This document shows positions 18,633-27,843 of a DNA stretch of 64,000 nucleotides, one piece after another. The notes beneath the pieces were generated by a model. It did no database searches. It had not been told where the DNA came from and was given only the letters and a program-made list of their open reading frames with translations. Within the stretch, counting starts at the first letter, position 1, and every line of letters begins with the position of its first letter. The position numbers and the translations under genes were made by a program. This stretch comes from Mayamaea pseudoterrestris (taxonomy: Eukaryota > Bacillariophyta > Bacillariophyceae > Sellaphorales > Sellaphoraceae). The stretch lies in contig BROI01000012.1 in assembly GCA_027923505.1 (NCBI GenBank), positions 496,001 through 560,000 on the forward strand, read 5' to 3'.

Positions 18633-21167
18633 ATGAAGCGACCACGAGGCCGACGCATTACCCTGTTACTCGCATCCGTCCTGCCTCTGCTGGCCGAGCA
18701 TGAAGACGTTGATGTTTCGTCGTCTAATCGAGTAGATGAGCATTCACAGTCAGCTCATGCTGCAACTGACAGACCATTGATGGAACATGATGCATCGTCG
18801 CCTTTACAAAGGGAGGGAGCTCATTTAGATGGTAGTAGTGAAATGCGTCAGTGTCGGAAACACAACAATACTACTCGCTGCAGCTGCAATGAGGAAAATG
18901 ACGCTTCGTCATGGCATCAAGAGGATGAAGACTATTTTCGTATTGGAGAAGTTTCAATACCCCATCGACCATTTTGGTTGGATGAAGCTGCGTTAGGTGA
19001 TTGTGGCTGCGACTCTATGCAAGTACTTGCGAGCAAACGGAGACGAGTACACGACGCTGCTGACGAGCCGCCTGCAAACAGCGTCGCAGAGTCGACCCCG
19101 GCTGAAGCAGCGCGTCGACAGTCGCCAAAGGATGACGAGCTTGTAGAAGGAATTGATACTTATACAGAAGATGACTTGGACTTGACTGATTCATCGAGCA
19201 AGGTGATTGCCACTGCTGTCGCCGAGAGCGTGACTGCGACTACGCCACCTTCTACATCTACACCTGCATCACCCGCTTTGCCGGCAAACACAAAGACCGC
19301 TTTCATGGACGCAGTCGACTATGCGTCCAAGGCGGCTGGTGCGCTTATTTTAGAATCAAGTCGTGGATTGGATGGAGCAGCCAATCTATTGACCAAGGAC
19401 AAGGACAAATATGCGATTGCTGACTGCCAGCATTTGCGACAAGAACACAGAAACAAGGATGAGCATGCATTGACTAGCAGCAACAGTATTAACAGCTACT
19501 TTGTCGTCATTGGATTGTCAGAGGATATTTTGGTGAAGCGCATTGTCTTGGCCAATTACGAGCGCTACTCGAGTCCGTTTCGAGAGTTTTCTGTCATGGG
19601 GTCGCCTACGGCCGACGGCAATTGGATGTATCGTTTGGGCGAGTTTGAAATGCAACTCCAGCAAGGCAAGCAGTCATTTGATCTGGTGAAGCCCGTCTGG
19701 GCGCGCTACTTGAAAGTTGAGTTTAAAAGTTACTACGGCGATGAACATTACTGCACGCTAAGTCAAATCATGGTACATGGAAGTACAGTTTTGCAGGGCT
19801 TTCATGAGCAATGGGAGGAGGATACTGGAACTGCTGCTGTTAAAAGCACTGATGAGATGAGTTCTGCTGTGGAAACCGCGGAGGAAAAGGAAGTTAGCGA
19901 TAAGGCATCGTCGGCGCAAACTGCATTGAAATCTGAGCAGGACAATTTGGTGGGAGCACAATGGGGTAACAGTGAAAGAGTACCGAAGTCGTCTATTCAG
20001 CAACCGAGGAGTGTCCACACGACTCGAGACGTACCTTCTTTGAGCGGCACCGCAGCGGCGTCGTGGCTGAAGCCGATTTTTTCAGAGTCCGGTTTGTCTG
20101 ATGGCTCAAATCCAGACTCGGCGTCGAGCTTGCTCTCGTCTGCGTCGATTTGTCTTTCTAATTGTCGATTCGCTCGAGCGACGAGATTGCAAGCAGCAGT
20201 AAATGAAAACAGTGGTGCTGCGGCTGTTCAACAATCGGAAAGTATACACGTTGGCCTAGAGCGGCTCGTGGCTTTGTCAGAGTCTGATGGTCAACTGACG
20301 ACGCATAGTTACACGGAAATAGCGCTAGCCCAAGAAGCGTACAGACGCATGGCTGCAGCTGGCTTCGTCGATAGTACTTTTGATGACGCAATGCATCAGC
20401 TGCTTGATATGAAACGTACGATGGACTTATGGCGGTCGGACGAAAGTTTTATAAGCGTGGCAAGCCATTCACCGTCTGATGAGGCAGACCAATTTGCGCC
20501 AGATGATCAAGAACTTTTGGAAGTAAGCGCCTCAAATGTTGACGATTCGCAGCATGAAACAAATGTTGTGCTATCTAAGCTTCTGGAGCGATATCCATCA
20601 GCGCAATGTCTTCAGCAGCTTGACCTTGTAAGCTTTAAAGCCAAGTTTCATAAGCCGCGAGCTGGTGCCGTTGGTCAAGATGCAGGTGGGCCAGCCATGG
20701 AGCCGATATTTAAGAGGTTGAAGGATGAAATGAAGTCCATGCAAGCGGCTATCGCGCTACAAGATCAATATGCCATGGAGTCGCTTGCTTGCTACCAGCG
20801 CATTATCATGGAGCTTTTGGTTGATATGGAAATGACTCGATTCGACCAAGCTCGTCGGTTGGACCAACTAGAGCGTGAATGTTACCTTGGTACGCGTTGG
20901 ATGGTTGCGCTGCGGCGACTTATTCAATGTATCAAGCCTTTTGCAGTTGCTTACGCCGTGTATTGCTTCGACGTTCTTTTTTGGGAAGATTATGGTCCAT
21001 TTGTCAGCTTTATTCGCCTGACGGCAGGGTCGTGCATGCTCGCTTCCGTCTTCTATCTCGTCAAATGCCTCTGTGAGAAAATTACTGCGCAAAAGTCGCG
21101 CCCTGTAATATTTGAAAAGAAGTCATCGGACTATATCAGTGACGATTCTTCTTCAAACGCGGGATAG
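18633..21167 (+). CDS. SUN-domain protein of the SUCO/SLP1 (mid-SUN) type
   Basis: An 844-residue intronless protein. The N-terminus (MKRPRGRRITLLLASVLPLLA) is a signal peptide or anchor. The SUN domain lies at about residues 228-390: VDYASKAAGALILESSRG, then DKDKYAIADC, FVVIGLSEDILVKRIVLANY, VKPVWARYLKVEFKSYYG and CTLSQIMVHG, the pattern of SUCO/Osteopotentia/SLP1 proteins rather than nuclear-envelope SUN1/2. A helical region precedes two C-terminal membrane segments (around IKPFAVAYAVYCFDVLF and LTAGSCMLASVFYLV). Known members are ER or ER-to-nuclear-envelope proteins implicated in protein folding and quality control. The first true ATG is at 18633. The acidic Ser-rich spacer regions are not recognisable. 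Confidence 0.85.
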   Translation: MKRPRGRRITLLLASVLPLLAEHEDVDVSSSNRVDEHSQSAHAATDRPLMEHDASSPLQREGAHLDGSSEMRQCRKHNNTTRCSCNEENDASSWHQEDEDYFRIGEVSIPHRPFWLDEAALGDCGCDSMQVLASKRRRVHDAADEPPANSVAESTPAEAARRQSPKDDELVEGIDTYTEDDLDLTDSSSKVIATAVAESVTATTPPSTSTPASPALPANTKTAFMDAVDYASKAAGALILESSRGLDGAANLLTKDKDKYAIADCQHLRQEHRNKDEHALTSSNSINSYFVVIGLSEDILVKRIVLANYERYSSPFREFSVMGSPTADGNWMYRLGEFEMQLQQGKQSFDLVKPVWARYLKVEFKSYYGDEHYCTLSQIMVHGSTVLQGFHEQWEEDTGTAAVKSTDEMSSAVETAEEKEVSDKASSAQTALKSEQDNLVGAQWGNSERVPKSSIQQPRSVHTTRDVPSLSGTAAASWLKPIFSESGLSDGSNPDSASSLLSSASICLSNCRFARATRLQAAVNENSGAAAVQQSESIHVGLERLVALSESDGQLTTHSYTEIALAQEAYRRMAAAGFVDSTFDDAMHQLLDMKRTMDLWRSDESFISVASHSPSDEADQFAPDDQELLEVSASNVDDSQHETNVVLSKLLERYPSAQCLQQLDLVSFKAKFHKPRAGAVGQDAGGPAMEPIFKRLKDEMKSMQAAIALQDQYAMESLACYQRIIMELLVDMEMTRFDQARRLDQLERECYLGTRWMVALRRLIQCIKPFAVAYAVYCFDVLFWEDYGPFVSFIRLTAGSCMLASVFYLVKCLCEKITAQKSRPVIFEKKSSDYISDDSSSNAG

Positions 21168-21929
21168 CCTGGCAAACTTGCTGCGGCTATGGTAATACCA
21201 TCATTGGATATTCCTTGCGATGGCGACGATCCTAATGCGCGCAAGAGTACTAAAGGTCGTACTTTTTTTGATACAATACCGAAGCAATTTTTGTATATTA
21301 CACTGGTTTGAGCGATTGAGCGAAAAGGAATGCTAATTTGGACCCATTATGGCACCTTTGGCAATGGGTGTGCATTAGCAAGTTGTAAGATGCGACGAGG
21401 AGCCATGAGGGTTACTGCAGCTTTAACCCCACATGATTGGATGAGTCCAACTTATGCGAGCTTGAGGAGTAGCATTGCCCAGTCTGTCCCCAGCCACCAG
21501 ACACCTGGAGATGGTGCAGTCATTGCAAACTTGACAGCATGGTTCCTTCATGATTCCTACTGCAATACTGTTCATGCTAGTGCGTAATTGAATCAATGGG
21601 AAAGCTTTATGCTGGGAGCAGCAATGCCGTAGGAAACAATGGTGTTTTTAGCAAAGTATGTTGCACTACAATATTCGGTATCAGGTGTTAACCTGTCATC
21701 GATGGTACTACAATATTGCTTTGGGCCAATGCCATGCCTTTCCTTCTTTCTTGAAGCAACAGGCAATAATGAAATGAATTAATGTGGCATTGTCAGGAAT
21801 AGATTGTACAACCGTCTCTATGGTTAATACAAAGGATTAGTTTGTTGACACGGTCCTGATAAACTCGTTTCGATCAATCCTCACTTAACAGAAGCAAGGC
21901 TACCTTCAAACGTCGTCACTAAAAAGCAT
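21168..21929. other. Convergent intergenic region
   Basis: 762 bp between the SUN-like stop and the stop of the minus-strand orphan gene. An 85-codon open frame (21330-21587) has no recognisable domain and is probably chance. Nothing else is seen. Confidence 0.4.
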
Positions 21930-22748
21930 TCATAGATCAAACAGAAGTTCCACACGATCTTGGTCTATAAAATCAATGACACTCCCACCTGGTACAGTGA
22001 CATTCTTTCGCAGCAACTCGGGTGCCTCGATATTCTGCAAATACATGGCCAGCAAGCATTCGGCCCGACTCAGTGCAAACAACGGATTCGTCTCCAATTG
22101 CTTTCGTGTTGATCCGTTGTTCGGTTCCTCCTTGACGACGCCAAACAACTCCCACTCATTGTACTTGTCGAGTCGCGGCGCGTATTTCTGACATTGCGCG
22201 TACAAGTCATGCTCAAGTTGCACCAATCTTACGGAAATATTCACGACGCGACCGGCAATGGTTTGCTGCTCCTCGAGCGAGAAGGCAAGCTTCTTATCGT
22301 CGTCATGTGTCGTCCGCAGGGCAAGTGCGGAGGAAGCGATAGCAGCAGCGTCGAGTGCATACTGAAGAGTGGAATTGTTGCTTGACAGCGCGTCCTCGTC
22401 CATTAATGTCAAGGCGTCTTTTTCGTCAAGATATCGCTTCTTCAAGACTTGCGTCAAAATGTTGATTGTTATTGGATGAAGCGACGGCCTCACTCCCGAG
22501 GAAGCCCGAATTGGATCGCCTTTAGCTATATTCTTGCTGCTGCTTGATGTCTCGTCGAACTTGTCAGTGCGACGATCATGGATTGGCTGCGATGTTCCAG
22601 ACGAGCGTGTCACAAAACGAGTGTTTGCGGCGCGATTCACACCAAAGAATGGTTGGGAGATCACCGTTATCAATGACTGCACTGCTCGACATTCAAACAA
22701 TGCTAAAGCTAACACGACCAACAAGCGAGAAGGTTGCGTGGATCGCAT
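21930..22748 (-). CDS. Secreted or plastid-type orphan protein
   Basis: A 272-residue protein with an N-terminal signal peptide (PSRLLVVLALALFECRAVQS). The body has a Ser-rich linker (about 45-80) and then a helical domain (about 85-270) with the segments ITINILTQVLKKRYLDEKD, LRTTHDDDKKLAFSLEEQ and LFALSRAECLLAMYLQNIE. Cleavage after the signal is not followed by a clear Phe motif, so plastid import is uncertain. I do not recognise the family. Its start codon lies 84 bp from array B of 42-bp repeats, which therefore occupies its proximal promoter. Confidence 0.7.
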   Translation of the reverse strand: MRSTQPSRLLVVLALALFECRAVQSLITVISQPFFGVNRAANTRFVTRSSGTSQPIHDRRTDKFDETSSSSKNIAKGDPIRASSGVRPSLHPITINILTQVLKKRYLDEKDALTLMDEDALSSNNSTLQYALDAAAIASSALALRTTHDDDKKLAFSLEEQQTIAGRVVNISVRLVQLEHDLYAQCQKYAPRLDKYNEWELFGVVKEEPNNGSTRKQLETNPLFALSRAECLLAMYLQNIEAPELLRKNVTVPGGSVIDFIDQDRVELLFDL

Positions 22749-22832
22749 GGTTTGTATTAAGAATGAAGGGACACATTATGTGAGGATGCTCGGCCATGGG
22801 TCTGGTCGTTCACTTCGAATTGTTCGACTTGT

Positions 22833-23152
22833 GACGTAGTTTTCACTGGCACTCGTTTCGTGTTATTGCCTTGTGACGTAGTTTTCACTGGCACCCGTTT
22901 CGTATAATTGCCTAATGACGTGGTTTTCACTGGCACTTGTTTCGTATTATTGCCTACTGACGTAGTTTTACCGGCATGCCTTGTGACGTAATTGACACTG
23001 GCACCCGTTTCACAGTATTGCCTTATGACGTAATTGACACTGGCACTCGTTTCATAGTATTGCCTTATAATATAATTGACACTGGCACTCGTTTCGTACT
23101 TATGCCTTGTGATGTAATTGACACTGGCACTCGTTTCATATTATTGCCTCAT
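22833..23152. repeat. Tandem array B: eight 42-bp units with a TGACGTA core
   Basis: Units start at 22833, 22875, 22917, 22959 (shortened to 26 bp), 22985, 23027, 23069 and 23111. The first four carry GTAGTTTTCAC or GTAGTTTTACC forms and the last four the GTAATTGACAC form, the same order of types as array A (2236-2572). It ends in GCCTCATGACG like array A. Most units keep TGACGT; the unit at 23069 has lost it and that at 23111 reads TGATGT. The array lies directly upstream of the minus-strand gene at 21930-22748. Confidence 0.92.
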
Positions 23153-24128
23153 GACGCATCATCCATTTGTTTATAAATTTCTCTGAGGTAGAGTGTACAG
23201 TGAACGCTTGAAGAACAACCCAGTTGAAAGTTGCAACCATGCTGTGGTCGGTCATGATGTGTTGGTGCTCTAGTGGCTCTATTTGCTTTGTTATGATCAT
23301 CTAAAATGTTGTTGTTCTTAACGATCAGATAGTTCAATAAGCCAGAGATGTGATGCTGTGGGCATCTTCAGTCTGCAATCTGCGGTGCAGTTGTTTTTGC
23401 CACATGCTCACGGCTCGCGCTGAACAACACTTTTTGTCCAATAACAATCGGAACTACCACCATGTTACGGTAATTTGCGCCTTGCGTCTTGCGCCATCGT
23501 TTTTCAAGTGAAGCGAGCGAAGAGGGTCAAACAATCAATATACAGCGCATGCTTCGACGCCGCCACCGGTCCGGCCACATGGCGTCGCTAGGAATTTTGC
23601 AAGCCGACGAGACAATCTTTTGGACTGGGCAGCGAACTGCGAGTAGAATTACAGGAAAAGGAAAGATGAAGGTTTTTGATATGATCCATGTTCAAGATAC
23701 GTACCGTACCGCTGTCGTTGATTTGATTTGGCACGAAATGCAAAACGTTATGGTGTGCGGTGTGCGACCTGTGATCGGCGACCGACGTTAATCGATTACA
23801 TTCGCAGTGTCCGATCGCAACAAACTGCATCGTCTACCGGTAGGCAAATGACCTGTATGGCCAAGCAAGACAAGAGGAGGTCTTTACATTGTGGGTTTTG
23901 GTGCCATGCCGAAAACTCGTCAGGACTCAGGACTTCGTGTTGGCGCCAAAGTAGAATCGTTTGCTTCGCAAATTACGCACATATACAACTAAACTGATTA
24001 GCACTTTGAACTTGGATAAAACTTCTATAGGTTTACGGTGGATACATTTAAGTCTCATACTCGGTCAAACGCTCCATACTCGCAACCCGCTCCATTCACG
24101 CCTCAAACCATTGCAGCGGCCAGCCCAA
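23153..24128. other. Intergenic region between array B and the V-ATPase gene
   Basis: 976 bp. Several short open frames (up to 106 codons) exist on both strands but none has a recognisable domain or protein-like composition. One TACCGGTA palindrome lies at 23835-23842. A short unrecognised gene cannot be excluded. Confidence 0.35.
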
Positions 24129-24943
24129 TCAACCTTCCATCGCAGCAATTGGAAACGTGCAAGCATTACTTTGGATGATTCCAACAATGATTCCAAAAAT
24201 GCCCAAGGCACTCGCAAAGATTTCCACAATCAAAATCTTGACAAAGAGACTGGCATCTTGCGCATCGGCAATGGCACATGAACTTCCAGCAATCCCAACG
24301 CTAATGCCACTTGCAATATTCGTCAAACCCACCGACAAGCCGGCGGAAAACATGCCGTATCCAGCGTAGTAGTAGCCAGCATAGTCCCAGTTCTGGTCCA
24401 AGTAAAAGCCAGTGTCTTCCGGCTTCTTGATTTTGTTGGCCAAGATGATCGCCATGATGACTCCGTAAATGGCAGTCGCCTCGCAGAAAATGACGCTGGA
24501 GGGATTGGATGTTTTGAAATGGAGTTGGATGGATTATAGTGAGTGCAAATAAAAGGGAATGAAGGCAGACGGAAATGAAGCGGCAGCCAGCATCGGAACG
24601 CCGCTAAATGACAGCGGCACGACGGACTGTACACCCGCTCTCTTTTTAAATTAACGCCCGACTGTATCGCTTGATCAAATACAATGCCTCTCTTCTCGTC
24701 GTTCTACTGCGACATGTCATTCATTGCGTACCTGATTAAATTCTTGGATCGAATGCGAGGAGCCTTGACCGACGCACCAACCAAAGAGCTACCAGTCAAC
24801 CAAATGCCCCAGGCGGCTCCAACCACACTCAATCCCAGACCAAAAGCGACTCCAAAACTCGCATAGCCATAGGGAGACATGTGTGTCAAGACTTCTGACC
24901 ATCCTTGGTTGCAAAATTCACTTTGGCAAACGGCAGAGGACAT
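24129..24943 (-). CDS. VMA16: V-type H+-ATPase proteolipid subunit c''
   Basis: Two exons (24943-24732 and 24495-24129; 236-nt intron, AG|GTACGC...CTCCAG) give 192 residues. The sequence follows V-ATPase c'' (ATP6V0B/Vma16): [34 protein letters not shown], then across the junction [56 protein letters not shown] and [15 protein letters not shown]. The membrane Glu residues in FCEATAIYG and LIVEIF are where protons bind in this family. It forms part of the proteolipid ring of the V0 sector that acidifies vacuoles, Golgi and, in diatoms, probably the silica deposition vesicle. Four membrane helices are visible. It is divergent from the Hook-like gene, with 616 bp between starts. Confidence 0.93.
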
Positions 24944-25559
24944 GGTTGCAATTAATATTTCTTGTGATGCGAAGATGAAAGGAAAGGCAAAAAGGTCCTG
25001 ATTAAATAGCTATCAAGTATCAAGAGAATTATGAGCTACAAAAGTTTGTAGCAGTAGCTTCAATATAGTGGGGCAACGTAACGAGAGGCAACGCTGCGGA
25101 CTGCGGATGATTGCGGCCATGGTCGCGCCGAAACCCTCGCTAGTAACCTGGAGGCAAAAGATACCTTCCGCTTTATCTTCATCTTCGTGTCGGAATACTT
25201 CGTCAGTCCCGTGAGTCGCTTAGCCTGGACCGACGCGCACCTCTTCCAAGTCTTAGCGCGTCTCAATGCGACATGACGCGCAGGTGCTCGGAGACGATGC
25301 GACTGCCACCAACAGCAAGAGAAAGACTCATTCGCTGCAATTCCTCGCCTCCGTTACCTGTCCATATCTGACGGTACGAGATAGAAGAGTCGGCAGCGCA
25401 TTCTCAACTGAGAAGGTTAGCGGAGCCGCAGAAAACGATACTACCGAAGCGCGAAGCAAGTGCAAACCAGTCGCTTCAAGCCTTTGCTCGCAGCTCGCTC
25501 CACGCGTAGTCAAGCGAACACCTTCGTTTACTATCATTCATTGATTAGCTTGAAGCATC
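24944..25559. promoter_or_regulatory. Divergent promoter region (V-ATPase c'' / Hook-like)
   Basis: 616 bp between two divergent starts. No coding sequence or repeats stand out. The promoter function is inferred only from the gene arrangement. Confidence 0.4.
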
Positions 25560-27563
25560 ATGTCGAATAATCCAGAGGAACAAGCGATGCTTGAATTTGT
25601 CAGCTCCTTTTCGACTCTGTCGGGTTCGCCTCCGGAACGCCTTGAAGATTTAAGCGACGGTGTTGCACTCGTGGAAGCGCTTTCGGAATTGTAAGTTGTG
25701 ATTTTTTGCATGCGCTCATTTTAAAACTATTGAAACGCTATGGATGCTGATTGAACTTTGCCGCTGGCGTTTGCACTCAATCATATTAAAATGTCGAACA
25801 ATATCTTCGCTCATGGATGGATCTATTTGTTCCTTTTACTTGTTATTTACAGCGCTCCGAATCATTTTGATCCAACCACCATTGCTCGTCACTTGGGTGA
25901 TAATTGGGCTCTCAAAAGTAGCAATCTCCGCAAGCTTGTTCGCAATTTGGACTTTTACTTCAAAACGATTCTAGCCAAGGATGCCAGTTCCGTGCTGGAG
26001 TTGCTGGATGTTTTGGCTTTGGCCAAGGATGCGTCTCAGCACAAGGCTCAAATTGCTACGCTGGTTGAACTATTAGCGGCTGCATCAGTGACATGTCCGC
26101 AGAAGGCGACCTACGTCCAACGCATTATGGAAATGAGCGGAGAGTCGCAGGTGGAAATGAAGCGCATGTTGCAGACGAGCTTGGGACAATTGACTGAGTA
26201 CACTGGTCCATTGGAATCAGATCAGTTGGAGGATGACGAAGATGATGAGGATGACGTTGATGGCAGCGAAATGGTTTTTGATAACGATGATGAAGAGTAT
26301 TACGACGAGAATTGTCCATCGGGTGCCTCGCGCAACTTGTTTGGATCTAGCGGTAGTCACCACTTGTCGATCGCTTCACCTGTTCCGCTTTCGAACATGG
26401 CTCGCATTGAGGAAGAACTGGAGCAGTCAAAACGACAGGTTGCATCGTTAAAGTCGCAAATGCAATCGCAGCAGCACGACAGCGATCGGGCGCTTGACAA
26501 ATTGCGCAACATGGTGGGGGACTTGCAGGATCGGCTCATGAATCGACAGGACGAGCTAATTCAAGTCGAGGAGGATTTGCAAAAGACTGTTTCGGAATTG
26601 GAAGAAACCAAGAGCAAACTTGTGGATGCGATTGAAGAATCGGCGCGATTAGCCGATGATTTGGATGTTGCTCAGGCCAAGTCGCATCAGCTCATCAAGA
26701 CTGAAGCGACTTTGCAAGTGTACAAGAAGAAATTGGAGCAGGTTGGCGGAGTGACACAGCAAATGAGAGAGGCGGAGGATCAATCTGCTAATTATTTACA
26801 GCAAATTATGGAGCTGGAAGCGCAAGTCAAGCGGTCAGCGTCGGCGCAAAAGCAAGTTGAGCAACTTTTGGAACAAATTCGACGATTGGAGAAGGAACGC
26901 GACGGACTGGAAGATCAGCAAAAAGCGAGTGCAAATGAGGTGGCCGACCTTAAGAGGGAGCTCAGGGCGGCAAATGATTCGAAGCGGTCTTTGGAAGATG
27001 AGTTGATGGAGCTCCGTGCCAAGCAAGAAGCTGAGCTTATCGAACAATCTATGCCGTTGACACCGCAGGCTAGAGGCTTTGATGATGACGTGAAACAGGA
27101 AATGCAGAGCAAACTATCTCGTTTGGAGGTGGAGAATGACTCGTTGCGTCGGCAACTGGAGAAGCTGCGAGTTAGTGGCGATGAAGCGGCGGCCGTAGCG
27201 GAAGAACCTGCTACACCCGTGGCAGTGCCGGTGACGGTCAAAGAAATTGAAGATCTTCAAATGAGGATCAAGCAATTGGAGGACATCATTAGCCAGAAGG
27301 AGACAGAGAACAAGAAAATTGTCAGCGACAAGGACAAGCTTGAAGCCTATACGAAGCGCACTCTTGCCAAATTCCAAGACAAGTACTTGGTTGCCTTGCA
27401 GGAATGCAAGCTCAAATTGAAGGAAAAGCAGGATAAAATTGAGGCGCTGGAGCAACGAAGCACTGCCGAGCGCACTGCACAGAAACGCGAGGAACGTTTG
27501 TTGTCGTCGACGATTTACGAATTGGGCATGGCGATTATGCAGTCTCGTTTAAAGGACCGGTAA
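25560..27563 (+). CDS. HOOK: Hook-family dynein adaptor-like coiled-coil protein
   Basis: Two exons (25560-25690 and 25853-27563; 162-nt intron, GTAAGT...TTTACAG) encode about 613 residues. The N-terminal 145 residues form a Hook/calponin-like domain: MLEFVSSFSTLS, LSDGVALVEALSEF (joined across the intron), APNHFDPTTIARHLGDNWALK and SNLRKLVRNLDFYF, matching the Hook segment with DVGDNWRLK. An acidic linker (EDDEDDEDDVDGSE) follows, then nearly continuous coiled coil (about 220-570) and a short C-terminal end with EERLLSSTIYELGMAIMQ similar to Hook C-termini. Hook proteins link dynein-dynactin to membrane cargo such as early endosomes. The first exon is short and is read through from the ATG at 25560. 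Confidence 0.88.
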
Positions 27564-27843
27564 ACGCTGAGGTAGTTGTGTAAATGTTATCAGTTATAGT
27601 CAGTAGCTACCAATGGCTGTTATTGCATGTATGTTTTTCCGACAGCATTTATGCATAGAAGGTGGCAATGTTGTGTAAGCTGGTCTTTAAAGCGATACGA
27701 ATAAGGACAGCTGCTAGTTACAAGATCTGCTCTCGTTAACACATAAATACGTCTTGTTGTTGTCAATAACTGTATATAATGCTATTACTTCTTAGCTTTA
27801 GTCTGAACCGAACAGCGCAATCATCATGCAAACCACAAGAAAA
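27564..27843. other. Convergent intergenic region
   Basis: 280 bp between two converging stop codons; no feature is seen apart from AT-rich sequence expected of 3' ends. Confidence 0.4.

Noticed and set aside
22976-23176. Plus-strand open frame encoding repeats of DVIDTGTRF
   Set aside because: It is translation of the 42-bp array, whose unit length is divisible by three; no start context or homology.
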